In this document: positions 16,337 through 26,696 of the stretch, piece by piece | How positions within the stretch are numbered: position 1 is the first letter of the stretch | Layout: the number at the start of each line of letters is the position of its first letter | NCBI GenBank assembly: GCA_022844135.1 | Contig: JALHMG010000001.1 | Location: forward strand, 182,249-246,248 | Origin: Lysobacterales bacterium | GTDB taxonomy: Bacteria > Pseudomonadota > Gammaproteobacteria > Xanthomonadales > SZUA-5 | Direction of reading: 5' to 3' | DNA: 64,000 nucleotides | Translations under genes and position numbers: made by a program | The notes under the pieces: generated by a model | Seen by the model: only the letters and a program-made list of their open reading frames with translations | The model's database searches: none | Told to the model about the DNA's origin: nothing

Positions 16337-17917
16337 ATGACCCATCTTCTTACTGCCCGCGGTCCGCGCGATTTGTCGGTATTGCTCAAACTCGCCAATC
16401 GCCACGGGCTGATCGCAGGTGCCACCGGCACGGGCAAAAGCGTCTCGTTAATGGTGCTGGCCGAAGGTTTCTCCAAAGCCGGCGTCCCCGTGTTTCTGGC
16501 TGACGTGAAAGGCGATCTGGCGGGCCTGTCGCAAGCGGCGCAGATGAGCGACAAGTTAGGCAAGCGCCTGGATATGCTCGGGATCAGGGACCGTTGGCAG
16601 CCGCACGCCAGTCCGGTGGTGTTCTGGGACATCTACGGTCAGAACGGACATCCGCTGCGAACCACGATCAGCGAGATGGGCCCGATTTTGCTGGCGCGCC
16701 TGCTGGAATTGAACGAGATCCAGCAGGGTGTGCTCAACATCGCGTTTCGCGTGGCCGATGAGGAAGGCTTGCTGCTGATCGATTTGAACGATCTGCGCGC
16801 GATGCTGACCTACGTCGCCGAAAACGCCAAGGCGATTTCGGCCGAGTACGGACTGGTATCCGCCGCTTCGATTGCCGCCGTGCAGCGCGCGGTCCTGGGA
16901 CTGGAAGACGCTGGCGCACAGGCGTTCTTTGGCGAGCCTGCGTTCGAGTTGAAGGAGTTTTTCCGTATCTCGCCGCAGGGCCATGGCGTCATCAATTTGA
17001 TGGCGGCCGAGCAGCTGATCCTGCGGCCGAAGCTGTATTCCAGTTTTCTTTTGTGGCTGCTGTCGGAACTCTTCGAGCAGTTGCCGGAGGTGGGCGATCT
17101 CGACAAGCCGAAAATGGTGTTCTTCTTCGACGAAGCGCACCTTTTGTTCGACGATGCACCACCGGCGCTGGTGCAACGCGTCGAGCAAGTTGTCCGTCTC
17201 ATTCGCAGCAAGGGCGTTGGCGTGTATTTCTGCAGCCAGAACCCCGACGATGTGCCGAACACGATTCTTGGGCAGCTTGGGCATCGCATCCAGCATGCGC
17301 TGCGGGCGTTCACGCCGCGCGATCAGAAAGCGGTCAAGAGCGCAGCGGAGACCTTCGTGGCGAACCCGCAATTGAACGTTGTCGATGCGATCACGCAGTT
17401 GAATGTTGGTGAGGCTTTGGTGTCCTTTCTGGAGGACGGCGGGCGTCCGGGTATGGTCGAGCGCGCCTGGATCATGACGCCGGGATGTCGCATCGGTGCC
17501 ATTACGCCCGAGGAACGCGCGGCATTGCGCAGCGCATCGCCGGTCGGCACGCGTTTCGATACGCCGGTTGATCGCGAATCCGCTTACGAGATTCTGAAGG
17601 CCCGGGCCGAAGGTCCGCCGCCGGAGCCGGTGGCGCCGCCGCCCGTGCAGCAAGGATCGGGCGAATGGTCTTTGAACTGGCCTTGGGGCAACAAGTCTGC
17701 CGGGTTGCCGCCACCGCCCGCGCCGGAAGCGAAACCGCGCGTGCGTACGCCGCCACGAAGTTCCGCGCCCGCGCCCGCGCCGGCACCGCGCGCGCCGCGA
17801 GCCAGCAATCGCCAGAGCGTCGGCGAGGCCTTCGCGAAATCGGTGGCGCGCACAGTCGGCAGCCAGCTGGGACGGTCCGTGATTCGCGGCGTGTTGGGCG
17901 CGATCCTGCGGAAGTAG
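16337..17917 (+). CDS. HerA-like ATPase, DUF853/YjgR family
   Basis: 526 aa. Walker A is GATGTGKS (28-35) right after ANRHGLIAG, and Walker B is VFFFDEAHLLF; SQNPDDVPNTILGQLGHRIQHALRA... is typical of the HerA/FtsK-like DUF853 family (E. coli YjgR). Biological role is unsettled; the fold suggests a hexameric DNA- or protein-translocating ATPase. A Pro/Ala-rich low-complexity linker near residues 440-490 precedes a conserved basic C-terminal helix. The ATG at 16337 places the start as in YjgR; a GTG at 16262 would add 25 residues. Confidence 0.9.
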   Translation: MTHLLTARGPRDLSVLLKLANRHGLIAGATGTGKSVSLMVLAEGFSKAGVPVFLADVKGDLAGLSQAAQMSDKLGKRLDMLGIRDRWQPHASPVVFWDIYGQNGHPLRTTISEMGPILLARLLELNEIQQGVLNIAFRVADEEGLLLIDLNDLRAMLTYVAENAKAISAEYGLVSAASIAAVQRAVLGLEDAGAQAFFGEPAFELKEFFRISPQGHGVINLMAAEQLILRPKLYSSFLLWLLSELFEQLPEVGDLDKPKMVFFFDEAHLLFDDAPPALVQRVEQVVRLIRSKGVGVYFCSQNPDDVPNTILGQLGHRIQHALRAFTPRDQKAVKSAAETFVANPQLNVVDAITQLNVGEALVSFLEDGGRPGMVERAWIMTPGCRIGAITPEERAALRSASPVGTRFDTPVDRESAYEILKARAEGPPPEPVAPPPVQQGSGEWSLNWPWGNKSAGLPPPPAPEAKPRVRTPPRSSAPAPAPAPRAPRASNRQSVGEAFAKSVARTVGSQLGRSVIRGVLGAILRK

Positions 17918-18319
17918 TCACTGGCGCTGGAGCGAAATGCGCGAACGACGCCAAGGGAATCGGGCCTGGCGCAGCTGCAGCCGCCAGCGATCCACGTCAT
18001 GGAAGCACAAGTCCAGTGCGCAGTCGTCGACGACGCTGACGCGATCCAGGAGAAAACTGCCGTAGGGCACCGCCAGGCCGGTCTCTGCCACGATCCGGAG
18101 TTTCGCGTCGAGCAGCGTGAAGTGCGTAGATTCTTCGAACGGACAGCTAAAGTCCGTGATCAGCAACACGCCGTGCCGGGTTTGGTATTGATGAAGTAAC
18201 TGGTAGCCCTCGACGTTCGCGCCTGTCGCTTCGCCATGGCGAAGTAACGGCGTTCGCAGCGGCCACGTTGTGTAGTCGCCAGGATGCTGGACGAGGGAAA
18301 AGCAAGAGAGCGGGGTCAT
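17918..18319 (-). CDS. Hypothetical protein
   Basis: 133 aa, no family recognised. It begins MTPLSCFSLVQHPGDYTTWPL and contains GVLLITDFSCPFEESTHFTLL and a C-terminal LDLCFHDVDRWRLQL; alternating beta-strand character suggests a small beta-rich fold. Its stop codon abuts that of the convergent DUF853 gene (17917/17918). Confidence 0.6.
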   Translation of the reverse strand: MTPLSCFSLVQHPGDYTTWPLRTPLLRHGEATGANVEGYQLLHQYQTRHGVLLITDFSCPFEESTHFTLLDAKLRIVAETGLAVPYGSFLLDRVSVVDDCALDLCFHDVDRWRLQLRQARFPWRRSRISLQRQ

Positions 18320-18395
18320 CTACTATGCATGCGTTGAGTAAGGTGCCGGTTGCCAAGTTGTCCATGTACTGATGAAATGCGCGCGTAGGTAATAG

Positions 18396-18626
18396 ATGGA
18401 CAAGGTGACCAGAATCACTCAAGACCCAAGCGTCATGGGCGGCAGACCTTGTATTCGTGGGATGCGCGTAACGGTTGGGATGATCGTCGGCCAAGTTGCG
18501 GCAGGCCGGAGCTTCGACCAAATACTGGCAGACTATCCGTACCTCCAACGCGATGACCTGGTAGACGCACTGCTTTATGCTGCCTGGCGCTCGGAGGAGC
18601 GAGAGATTGTCCTGTCAGCTGCGTGA
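18396..18626 (+). CDS. DUF433 antitoxin (VapB45-like)
   Basis: 76 aa. ITQDPSVMGGRPCIRGMRVTV followed by GRSFDQILADYPYL and ADYPYLQRDDLVDAL is the DUF433 signature, a winged-helix antitoxin that pairs with DUF5615 PIN-like toxins (VapBC45 type). It overlaps the toxin frame by 4 nt. It is intact, while its toxin is broken. Confidence 0.9.
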   Translation: MDKVTRITQDPSVMGGRPCIRGMRVTVGMIVGQVAAGRSFDQILADYPYLQRDDLVDALLYAAWRSEEREIVLSAA

Positions 18627-18987
18627 AACTGCTCATAGATATGAACCTATCGCCGCGCTGGGTTCAGTATCTGACCGAGGCTGGATTTAGCGCATGCCAC
18701 TGGACTTCGATCGGGCCGCAGGAGGCGCCTGACGAGAGCATTCTGGCGTACGCGGCCGCAGAGAAGCTCGTTGTTCTGACGCATGACCTGGACTTCAGCG
18801 CGATCCTTGCAGCCACGAAAGGGAACAGTCCGAGCGTAGTGCAGGTTCATTAGGAAGTGCTCGCGCCGGAAGCAATTGGCCTGCAAGTCGTAGCTGATTG
18901 AAGCAGATGCAAACAGTACTTGCGGCAGGCGCGTTGATCTCAGTCGATCCCAAACGGGCTCGCGTTCGGATGTTGCCACTTCCATGA
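18623..18987 (+). pseudogene. Decayed DUF5615 PIN-like toxin (VapC45-like)
   Basis: The frame starts MKLLIDMNLSPRWVQYL, with the acidic residues of the PIN-like fold (LIDMNLS, LTHDLDFS), but stops after 76 codons at a TAG (18851). Family members run to about 110-120 aa. Reading through the TAG gives EVLAPEAIGLQVVA; after a one-base shift near 18894 the frame continues LKQMQTVLAAGALISVDPKR and RVRMLPLP to a TGA at 18985. That is the normal family C-terminus. One nonsense change plus one single-base deletion therefore explains the decay. The N-terminal 76 residues could still be made. Confidence 0.85.
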
Positions 18988-19033
18988 GTGCTGTCCCCAT
19001 TCACTTGCCACCATTGATCGCGAGTTAAACCAA

Positions 19034-19453
19034 ATGGCTTATTTCTGGACCAAAACGCTGCACATCCTGTTCGTCATCGCCTGGATGGCGGCGGTCTTTT
19101 ATCTGCCGCGAATTCTGGTGAATCTGGCGGAGGCCGGAGATCACCCGGCGGTACGCGAGCGGCTGGTATTGATGGGCCGGCGCCTCTATGGCTTCGGCCA
19201 TGCGATGTTCGGGATCGCATTGATCCTGGGCATGGTGCTGTGGATGCATTTCAGGATCGGCGGCGGATGGATGCACGCCAAGCTGACCCTGGTGCTTGTA
19301 CTGATGGGCTATTACATTGTCACGGGCCGCTATGTGAAGCGCGCTGCTGCGGGCGGCGCTTTGCCGAGTGCGACGTTCTTTCGCTGGTTCAACGAAGCGC
19401 CGTTGTTGCTCGCGATCCCGATCATCTATCTGGTGGTCGCCAAGCCGTTCTGA
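19034..19453 (+). CDS. hemJ: HemJ/CopD-like membrane protein
   Basis: 139 aa with four hydrophobic helices. WTKTLHILFVIAWMAAVFYLPRILV holds the conserved His and FYLPR of the HemJ (UPF0093, TIGR00701) family; HAKLTLVLVLMGYY is the second conserved block. HemJ oxidises protoporphyrinogen IX to protoporphyrin IX in the inner membrane in organisms without HemG or HemY. First gene of a tightly coupled set: its TGA overlaps the next ATG (TGATG). Confidence 0.85.
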   Translation: MAYFWTKTLHILFVIAWMAAVFYLPRILVNLAEAGDHPAVRERLVLMGRRLYGFGHAMFGIALILGMVLWMHFRIGGGWMHAKLTLVLVLMGYYIVTGRYVKRAAAGGALPSATFFRWFNEAPLLLAIPIIYLVVAKPF

Positions 19454-19770
19454 TGCGCAGCCAGCCGCCATCGCCGGGTTCTCTTCTTGCGGCTGCGCTG
19501 AGCGTCGATGCTGCCAGTGTCGATGCCTTGTATGGTCTGGAACCGGTGTTCGAGCCCGGCAGCGATCCGCGCCAGCGGCCCTTGACCGATTGGGCGAAGA
19601 TCGAATGTCCGCACTGCTGGCAGTCGTATGAGATCGCTATCGATCTGACGTTGGGCGATCAGCAGTTGCTGGAAGACTGCCAGCACTGCTGCCGCGGTCT
19701 GGCGATTTTCGTGGCAGTCGTCGACGATGGCCGGGCGATGCAAGTCCACACCGAGAAGGCCTTCGATTGA
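19453..19770 (+). CDS. CPXCG-motif cysteine-rich zinc-ribbon protein
   Basis: 105 aa. The C-terminal 60 residues are the CPXCG small zinc-ribbon family: IECPHCWQSYEIAID and EDCQHCCRGLAIFV supply the two cysteine pairs. The N-terminal 45 residues are variable. It is wedged between hemJ and the flavoprotein gene with overlaps at both ends, so co-expression is likely. Function unknown. Confidence 0.85.
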   Translation: MRSQPPSPGSLLAAALSVDAASVDALYGLEPVFEPGSDPRQRPLTDWAKIECPHCWQSYEIAIDLTLGDQQLLEDCQHCCRGLAIFVAVVDDGRAMQVHTEKAFD

Positions 19771-20954
19771 CGCGGCGCGTGATCGTGGTTGGCGCCGGGC
19801 CGGCCGGACTGATGGCCGCGCAAACCGCGCTGGCGGCTGGCGCCAGGGTCGATGTATTCGACCAGATGGCGTCCCCCGCGCGAAAGTTCTTGATCGCCGG
19901 AAAAGGCGGACTGAACTTGACGCACAGCGAGCCCTTCGAGCGTTTCGTTGCCCGCTATGGCGTGCGTGCGGCCATCGTGCGCGGTTGGTTACAGGCATTC
20001 GATGCCGATGCAATGCGGGCCTGGAGTGCGAGCCTGGGTTATCCCACCGTCGTCGGCTCGTCGGGGCGCGTGTTTCCCCACGACTTCAAAGCCGGGCCGC
20101 TGCTGCGCGCATGGCTGCGGCACCTGCGCGCTTGCGGCATGCGCTTGCACGCGGGCGCGCGCTGGACCGGCATCGATGGCGATGCGCTCTGTTTCGAGCG
20201 CGACGGCGAAACGCTCCGGTGCGATTACGACGCTGCGATCTTCGCGCTCGGCGGCGGCAGCTGGGCCAAACTCGGCAGCGATGCGCGCTGGGTCGACAGG
20301 TTCGCCGCACTCGGTATCGACATCGCGCCGCTGAAGCCCGCCAATGTCGGCTTCGAACGCACCTGGAGTCCGGTGTTCATCGACCGCTTCGCGGGAACGC
20401 CGTTGAAGAATATCGAATGCTCGATCGGCGCCGTGCGCCGTCGCGGCGAGGCGTTGATCACCAGCTACGGCATCGAAGGTTCGGTGGTTTATGCGCTGGG
20501 CGCGGCGATTCGCGATGCGGCCGAGCGCATCGTCGCGATCGATCTGGTGCCGGACCGATCGCTTGCAGCGTTGCAGATGGCGCTCGACCGACCCCGTGGC
20601 AAGCGAAGCATGAGCGAGCATCTGCGGCGCGCCGGCATCGACGCACTGCGCTTTGCCTTGCTCCGCGAGTGCGCGCCGGACGCCATCCAGAACATCGCGT
20701 CGATGGCGGCAGCCCTGAAAGCGCTGCCCGTGCGTCTTGGCCCGCCGCGACCGATCGACGAAGCCATCAGCACCGCCGGCGGCGTACGTCTTGAGGAGCT
20801 CGATCACAACTTGCAGGTGCGCTCGCGACCCGGCTGGTATTGCGTCGGCGAAATGCTCGACTGGGAGGCGCCCACGGGCGGTTATCTGCTGACGGCGTGT
20901 ATGGCGTCCGGCGTTGTGGCTGGCCGCCACGCTGCTTCAGGCAATCCAGGCTGA
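19767..20954 (+). CDS. TIGR03862-family FAD-dependent oxidoreductase
   Basis: 395 aa. The FAD-binding GAGPAGLMAAQTALAAGARV is at the N-terminus, then the family motif SPARKFLIAGKGGLNLTHSE, FALGGGSWAKLGSD, TAGGVRLEELD and WEAPTGGYLLTACMASG. It belongs to the HI0933/BaiN-like flavoprotein family; substrate unknown. The TTG start at 19767 overlaps the previous stop (TTGA), supporting translational coupling. Confidence 0.9.
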   Translation: MTRRVIVVGAGPAGLMAAQTALAAGARVDVFDQMASPARKFLIAGKGGLNLTHSEPFERFVARYGVRAAIVRGWLQAFDADAMRAWSASLGYPTVVGSSGRVFPHDFKAGPLLRAWLRHLRACGMRLHAGARWTGIDGDALCFERDGETLRCDYDAAIFALGGGSWAKLGSDARWVDRFAALGIDIAPLKPANVGFERTWSPVFIDRFAGTPLKNIECSIGAVRRRGEALITSYGIEGSVVYALGAAIRDAAERIVAIDLVPDRSLAALQMALDRPRGKRSMSEHLRRAGIDALRFALLRECAPDAIQNIASMAAALKALPVRLGPPRPIDEAISTAGGVRLEELDHNLQVRSRPGWYCVGEMLDWEAPTGGYLLTACMASGVVAGRHAASGNPG

Positions 20955-20969
20955 CCGTCCGGGCGACTT

Positions 20970-21557
20970 TCAGGCGCGCGCTCGCGCCAGCGTTTGTCGA
21001 CAATGCGCCAACACCCGATCGACCGCGTGGGTGGTAGCGCGTTCGATGCTGCAAATGCGTTCGAGCACGTGCTGGGCGCGTTCGTGACTCCACCCGACAT
21101 AGCTGGTCAAGATATCGGTGTCGTTGCGAGGCGGGTTCGAATAGAGTTTGTCGATCAACGCATCGAGCATCGCCGCAATCGCCGGACGATCGCGAATGGC
21201 CATGCGTTGCAGTAAAGCACGCAACAGCGACCATTCGACCTGCGCAAAAGCCGCGTCGATGACCCGCGCCGGCGCAGCAGGTTCGTCTGCTGCGCGCAGT
21301 AGTTCGCGTACGATCGTCTGCTCGCATCCCAGCGGCCGCAGCGTCGTTTCATCGTTATTGCCGCTGCCCGACAGCGATGCGCGATCCTCCCAGAGGTACA
21401 TTGCGCCGCAGGATTTGCACCGCGCCAGATCGAAATCGAGCGCCAGGTCCTCGAACCGCAACATGCGCGTCGCGTCCGGCAACCTGTCTGCGCGTCCGCT
21501 GTTGGCGCGCAACGGTTGCGCCAGCGGAGCGCAATCTGGACATCGATCCTGGATCAT
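20970..21557 (-). CDS. Hypothetical protein with two CxxC pairs
   Basis: 195 aa, unrecognised. CPDC near the N-terminus and CKSC at about 47-50 (ARCKSCGAMYLWED) could bind one zinc ion; the remainder is helical with many Arg and Ala. It is convergent with the flavoprotein gene and divergent from the SDR-photolyase unit. Confidence 0.65.
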   Translation of the reverse strand: MIQDRCPDCAPLAQPLRANSGRADRLPDATRMLRFEDLALDFDLARCKSCGAMYLWEDRASLSGSGNNDETTLRPLGCEQTIVRELLRAADEPAAPARVIDAAFAQVEWSLLRALLQRMAIRDRPAIAAMLDALIDKLYSNPPRNDTDILTSYVGWSHERAQHVLERICSIERATTHAVDRVLAHCRQTLARARA

Positions 21558-21639
21558 CGGGGAATGATACGGCGCGTTGACCGCGTCGCCACGATGGCGC
21601 GACTATGGTCGCGGCCCCTGTCGATATCGGAGTGCTTGC

Positions 21640-22380
21640 ATGCCTACAGCCTTGATCACTGGCGCCAGCGGTGGCGTGGGCCGCGCGCTCGCCGCGCGCT
21701 TGCGTACCGCCGGATGGCGCCTGGTTCTCGTCAGCCGCGATGTGTCGCAGTTGGATTCGGCCGACGGCGATATCGTGGTGCAATCGGACGTATCGACGCC
21801 CGGTGGCGCGGACGCTGCGCTGGCGTTGGCCGCGGAGCGCGGGGCTGGCGTGCCCGATGCGCTCATCAATTGCGCCGGCAGCACGTTGATCGCGCCCCTT
21901 GGCCGGGTCACAGCCGACTCGCTTCGACAATGTATGGAGGCAAACCTCAACACCGCATTCTTCTCCACGCAATCGTACGCGCGCGCCGCCGCGGCGGCGC
22001 AAACGGCCGGCGCGGTGGTCGTGTTCAGCTCTGTTGTTGCCGGCATGGGCGTCAGCAACCACGCCGCGATCGCGGCGGCGAAAGGCGCTGTCGAGGCCTT
22101 CGTGCGCTCGGTGGCGGCGGATCTGTCCCACCAGCGCATCCGCATAAACGCGATCGCGCCCGGTTTGATGCGCACGCCGCTCACCGAGCGCATGCTGACC
22201 AACGAACGCAGCCAGCAGAACATCGCCGCGCAGTATCCGCTCGGCCATTTCGGCGAGGCGGCGGATGGCGCGGCTGTCGCGCAGTGGCTGATCTCGGAAG
22301 ACGCGCGCTGGATCACCGGGCAGGTGATCCACCTCGACGGCGGCTTCAGCGCGGTGCGACCGATGGTCAAGCCGGCGTGA
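21640..22380 (+). CDS. SDR-family oxidoreductase lacking the catalytic Tyr
   Basis: 246 aa Rossmann protein. TGASGGVG (7-14) binds NAD(P), NCAG is at 77-80, and the C-terminal RINAIAPGLMRTPLT and WITGQVIHLDGGF are intact. The catalytic serine region FSSV (129-132) is present, but the YxxxK motif reads IAAAK: I144 stands where Tyr is expected, K148 is kept. It may be a non-canonical or regulatory SDR. The start at 21640 sits just before the nucleotide-binding strand. Its TGA overlaps the GTG of phr. Confidence 0.88.
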   Translation: MPTALITGASGGVGRALAARLRTAGWRLVLVSRDVSQLDSADGDIVVQSDVSTPGGADAALALAAERGAGVPDALINCAGSTLIAPLGRVTADSLRQCMEANLNTAFFSTQSYARAAAAAQTAGAVVVFSSVVAGMGVSNHAAIAAAKGAVEAFVRSVAADLSHQRIRINAIAPGLMRTPLTERMLTNERSQQNIAAQYPLGHFGEAADGAAVAQWLISEDARWITGQVIHLDGGFSAVRPMVKPA

Positions 22381-23816
22381 GGCGCGCCCTGGTATGGCTG
22401 CGTCGCGATCTGCGGCTGGCCGACAATCCCGCTCTGCACGCTGCGATTGGCGCCGGCTATGCGCCGATCCTGGCCTACATCCACGCGCCCGAAGAAGATG
22501 CGCCCTGGCAACCGGGCGCGGCGACGAAGTGGTGGCTGCACCACAGTCTTGCAGCGCTGACGGGCGGTATCGAGAAACTCGGCGGGCGGCTGTTGTTGCG
22601 CGCTGGCCACAGCGCAGCTGCGCTCGATGCGTTGATCGCCGACACTGGCGCCACGGCGGTGTACTGGAATCGATTGTATGAGCCTGCAACGCGCGAGCGC
22701 GATACCGTCATCAAAGCGAACCTGAAATCCCGCGGCATCGATGCCCAGAGCTTTGCCGGCCATTTGCTCAGCGAGCCGTTTTCGATCAAAACCGGAGCGG
22801 GTGAGCCATACCGTGTGTTCACCCCGTATTGGCGCAATTTGTCGCAGCGCATCGACAGCAGCGCGCCTTTGCCGGCGCCGCGCGAACTGCCCGGAATCGC
22901 TGCGCACAGCCTGGCTCTCGATGCCCTCGCTTTGTTGCCTTCGATTCGTTGGGACAGCGGTTTCTCCGAACGCTTCACCCCCGGCGAGACCGGTGCGAAC
23001 GAGGCGTTGGAGTTTTTCTGCGAAAGCGCACTGGAAAGCTACGCGAACGGTCGCGATCTGCCGGATCGCCATGGCACGTCGCGCTTGTCGCCACACCTGC
23101 ATTTTGGCGAGATTTCGCCACGCGCCATTGTGCATCGGCTGCTCGCGCACGCCGCGCCAGCGGCGAAACTGGTCGCCGAACCGTACTTGCGCGAACTTGG
23201 CTGGCGCGACTTCGGGCATCACCTGCTATTTCATTTTCCCCACTTGCACGACCAGCCGATGCAGCCGGCTTTCCAGGCTTTTCCGTGGGCGGAGGTGGAC
23301 GCTGGGAAGCTGCGCGCATGGCAGCGCGGCCAAACTGGCATCCCGATCATCGACGCCGGCATGCGCGAGCTATGGCAGACCGGGTGGATGCACAACCGCG
23401 TGCGCATGATCGTGGCCAGTTTTCTGACCAAGAACCTTCGCTATCACTGGCTGCACGGCGCGCGTTGGTTCTGGGATACCCTGCTTGACGCGGATCTGGC
23501 GAACAACACGCAGGGCTGGCAATGGACCGCCGGCTGCGGTGCCGACGCCGCGCCCTATTTCCGCGTGTTCAACCCCGTCGCGCAGGGCGAGCGATTCGAT
23601 CCGCTTGGCGTTTACGTCAAGCGCTTCGTGCCCGAGCTTAAGCAGCTTTCGCCGAAGGTCATCCATCAGCCGTGGAGCGTGGGCGGCGTGAGCGGTTATC
23701 CGAAGGCGCTGGTCGATTTGAAGCTGACGCGCGAGTCGGCATTGGCGGCGTTTGCGCAGATGCGAGCGAGCCTGTTGGAGCCAAACGCTACCGCGCAAAC
23801 TCGCCCCAGCGATTGA
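22377..23816 (+). CDS. phr: Deoxyribodipyrimidine photolyase (CPD photolyase)
   Basis: 479 aa, close to the 472 aa of E. coli PhrB. The N-terminal antenna domain starts [19 protein letters not shown]. The C-terminal FAD domain shows [54 protein letters not shown] and [20 protein letters not shown]. It repairs cyclobutane pyrimidine dimers with light. GTG start at 22377, coupled to the SDR. The 3' end overlaps the convergent rnt by 29 nt. Confidence 0.96.
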   Translation: MRRALVWLRRDLRLADNPALHAAIGAGYAPILAYIHAPEEDAPWQPGAATKWWLHHSLAALTGGIEKLGGRLLLRAGHSAAALDALIADTGATAVYWNRLYEPATRERDTVIKANLKSRGIDAQSFAGHLLSEPFSIKTGAGEPYRVFTPYWRNLSQRIDSSAPLPAPRELPGIAAHSLALDALALLPSIRWDSGFSERFTPGETGANEALEFFCESALESYANGRDLPDRHGTSRLSPHLHFGEISPRAIVHRLLAHAAPAAKLVAEPYLRELGWRDFGHHLLFHFPHLHDQPMQPAFQAFPWAEVDAGKLRAWQRGQTGIPIIDAGMRELWQTGWMHNRVRMIVASFLTKNLRYHWLHGARWFWDTLLDADLANNTQGWQWTAGCGADAAPYFRVFNPVAQGERFDPLGVYVKRFVPELKQLSPKVIHQPWSVGGVSGYPKALVDLKLTRESALAAFAQMRASLLEPNATAQTRPSD

Positions 23817-24396
23817 CGATGGTGCAGAACAAGTCGGCGGTCTGCTCGGCATCGTAGACGGCCGAGTGCGCCTGGCTGGTATCCCAATCGATGCCGGCGG
23901 CTTTGAGCGCTTTGGCCAGTACCGTCTGGCCGTATGCCAGCGCCGCGAGGCTCACCGTGTCGAAGGTGCTGAACGGATGGAACGGCGAGCGTTTGTGGCC
24001 GGTTCTGGCGATGGCGGCGTTCAAAAAGCCGAGGTCGAACGCGGCGTTGTGGCCGACCAGTATCGTGCGTTGGCAGTCGTATCGCTTCTGCGCTTTGCGC
24101 ACCGGTTCGAAAATCGCATCGAGCGCCTCGCGTTCCGGCAACGCGCCTCGCAGCGGATGGTAAGGATCGGGAATGCCGATCACTTCGAGCGCTTTAGGAT
24201 CGAGTTTGGCTCCCGGAAACGGCAATACATGTGCCGAGACCGTGTTGCCGCGGACGAGCCTCCCGTCTTGCCAGTCGAGCATCACGGCGGCGATTTCCAG
24301 CAGCGCATGCTGGGTGTGATCGAAACCGCCGCATTCGACATCGACGACGACGGGATAGAAGCCGCGAAACCGTTCTGCCAGCGTGGTTGTGTTCAA
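23788..24396 (-). CDS. rnt: Ribonuclease T
   Basis: 202 aa DEDDh 3'-5' exonuclease that trims tRNA and other stable RNA 3' ends. The three exonuclease motifs are [25 protein letters not shown] and [15 protein letters not shown]. The TTG start at 24396 overlaps the parC stop (TTGA), so it is translated after parC. Length fits the family. Confidence 0.93.
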   Translation of the reverse strand: MNTTTLAERFRGFYPVVVDVECGGFDHTQHALLEIAAVMLDWQDGRLVRGNTVSAHVLPFPGAKLDPKALEVIGIPDPYHPLRGALPEREALDAIFEPVRKAQKRYDCQRTILVGHNAAFDLGFLNAAIARTGHKRSPFHPFSTFDTVSLAALAYGQTVLAKALKAAGIDWDTSQAHSAVYDAEQTADLFCTIVNRWGEFAR

Positions 24397-26633
24397 CCGA
24401 CAATCTCCAGGCGATCGACTCGCTGCAAGCCGCGTGGCAGCAAGCCGCCGCGTTGCGCGCGTGTGCCGCGGTAGGCATCCAGATCGCCGCCTTTCAGGCG
24501 CGTGATGCGCCCGCCGGCGACGACCACCAGTTCTTGGTTCGGCTGGAACACGGCAATGGTCAGCATTCCAGCGCCCGCTTCGCGCTTGCTCGCTGGCAGA
24601 TTGATGATCTTGTTGCCTTTGCCCTTGTCCAGCTCCGGCAGCTCGCTCAGCGGGAACACGAGCAAATGCCCGTCGCTCGTTGCCGCTGCAATCAACGCGC
24701 TGCTCACGGCCCCTGGCACGATCACCGGTTCGATCACCGTGCTGCCCTCGGGAACGGTCAACACCTGTTTGCCGGCGCGATGGCGCGAAACCAGCGACTC
24801 CAGTTTGGTCACGAAGCCATAACCGGCGCTCGTCGCAAGCACCAGCGCGCTCGATTCCTCGCCGGCAATCGCCGCCAGGAAGCGCGCGCCGCTGGGTGGA
24901 TCGAAGCGCCCCGTGAGCGGCTCGCCCTGGCCGCGCGCGCTCGGCAAGGTGTGCGCGGCGCACGCATAGGCGCGACCGGTGCTATCGAGGAACACCGCTT
25001 GTTGGTTGCTGCGGCCGCGCGCGCCAGCGAGGAAGCGATCGCCCTCGCGATAGCTGAGTTGAGCCGCATCAATGTCGTGGCCCTTCGCGGCTCGCGCCCA
25101 GCCTTTTTCGCTCAGGATGATCGTGACCGGCTCGGATGGCGTCAGATCGGCCTCGCTGAGCGCCTTGGCCACCTCGCGCTCGACCAGCGGCGATTGGCGA
25201 TCGTCGCCGTAAGTCTTGGCATCGGCCTCCAGCTCTTTTTTGATCAGATTCTTGAGTTTGGTTTTCGAGGCCAGGAGCGCGTTGAGATCGGCCTGCTCTT
25301 TGGCCAACTCCTGCTGCTCGCCGCGAATCTTCATCTCTTCCAGGCGCGCCAGTTGCCGCAGCTTGGTTTCGAGGATGTATTCGGCCTGCGCATCCGACAA
25401 CGCAAAACGCGCAATCAGGACCGGCTTGGGTTCGTCCTCAGTGCGGACGATGCGAATCACTTCATCCAGATTCAGGAAGGCGATCAGCAAGCCTTCCAAA
25501 AGGTGCAGGCGCTTCTCGATTTTTTCCAGGCGATGGCTGATGCGACGCTTGACCGTATCGGTGCGGAAGGTCAGCCACTCGGTCAGCATCAGCTTCAGCG
25601 GCTTGACCTGCGGGCGGCCGTCCAGGCCGATCATGTTCAAGTTGACGCGATAGCTTTTTTCGAGCTCGGTTGTCGCGAACAGATGTTGCATCAACTCATC
25701 GACATCGACGCGATTGCTGCGCGGCATGATCAGGATGCGGATCGGTTGGCGATGGTCGCCCTCGTCGCGCAGGTCTTCCACCATCGGCAATTTCTTCGCC
25801 TTAATCTGCTCGGCGATCTGCTCCATGATCTTCGTCGGCGACACCTGATAGGGCAGGGCGGTGATGACGATGTTGCCGTTCTCGCGGGTGTATATCGCAC
25901 GGGCGCGGACGGAGCCGTTGCCGGTCTCGTAGAGCTTCAGGAGTTCCGTGCGCGGCGTGATGATTTCCGCAGCGGTTGGAAAATCCGGACCACGCACGTG
26001 TTCGCACAAGTCCTGCGTGGTGGCGTCCGGATCGTCCAGCAGGCGAATGCAGGCGCTCACCACTTCGCGCACGTTGTGCGGTGGGATATCGGTCGCCATG
26101 CCCACGGCGATGCCGGTGGTGCCGTTGATCAGCACATTCGGCAAGCGCGATGGCAGCCACGAGGGCTCTTCGCGCGAGCCGTCGTAATTGGCTTCCCACT
26201 CGACCGTGCCCTGGCCCAACTCGTCGAGCAGCACCTTGGCGTACTGCGTCATCTTCGCTTCGGTGTAGCGCATCGCCGCAAAGCTCTTCGGGTTGTCCTG
26301 CGAGCCGAAGTTGCCCTGGCCATCGATCAGCGGATAGCGATAGCTGAAAGGCTGCGCCATCAACACCAGCGCGTCGTAACAGGCGGTGTCGCCGTGCGGA
26401 TGGTAGTTACCGATCACATCGCCAACGGTTTTGGCGCACTTGCGATGCTTGGCCTGAAAGCTCAAGCCGAGATCGCTCATCGCATACAAGATGCGCCGCT
26501 GCACCGGCTTCAAGCCGTCGCCAATGAACGGCAGCGCGCGGTCCAGCACCACATACATCGAGTAGTCGAGATACGCTCTTTCGGCGTATTCCTTGAGCGG
26601 GATCTGCTCAAAGGGCGTCATTTCCGTAGCCAT
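24393..26633 (-). CDS. parC: DNA topoisomerase IV subunit A
   Basis: 746 aa type IIA topoisomerase subunit that decatenates chromosomes with Par[20 protein letters not shown] and [20 protein letters not shown] mark the quinolone-resistance region; the active-site tyrosine is in [12 protein letters not shown] coiled-coil DNA gate and a reduced C-terminal beta-pinwheel domain follow. ATG 26633 is preferred to an in-frame start 12 codons upstream. First gene of a parC-rnt unit. Confidence 0.96.
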   Translation of the reverse strand: MATEMTPFEQIPLKEYAERAYLDYSMYVVLDRALPFIGDGLKPVQRRILYAMSDLGLSFQAKHRKCAKTVGDVIGNYHPHGDTACYDALVLMAQPFSYRYPLIDGQGNFGSQDNPKSFAAMRYTEAKMTQYAKVLLDELGQGTVEWEANYDGSREEPSWLPSRLPNVLINGTTGIAVGMATDIPPHNVREVVSACIRLLDDPDATTQDLCEHVRGPDFPTAAEIITPRTELLKLYETGNGSVRARAIYTRENGNIVITALPYQVSPTKIMEQIAEQIKAKKLPMVEDLRDEGDHRQPIRILIMPRSNRVDVDELMQHLFATTELEKSYRVNLNMIGLDGRPQVKPLKLMLTEWLTFRTDTVKRRISHRLEKIEKRLHLLEGLLIAFLNLDEVIRIVRTEDEPKPVLIARFALSDAQAEYILETKLRQLARLEEMKIRGEQQELAKEQADLNALLASKTKLKNLIKKELEADAKTYGDDRQSPLVEREVAKALSEADLTPSEPVTIILSEKGWARAAKGHDIDAAQLSYREGDRFLAGARGRSNQQAVFLDSTGRAYACAAHTLPSARGQGEPLTGRFDPPSGARFLAAIAGEESSALVLATSAGYGFVTKLESLVSRHRAGKQVLTVPEGSTVIEPVIVPGAVSSALIAAATSDGHLLVFPLSELPELDKGKGNKIINLPASKREAGAGMLTIAVFQPNQELVVVAGGRITRLKGGDLDAYRGTRAQRGGLLPRGLQRVDRLEIVG

Positions 26634-26696
26634 TCGCTGCGACACATCCAACTGAACGAAGCCCGCCAATCTAGCGCATCTGAGCGCGCCATATGG

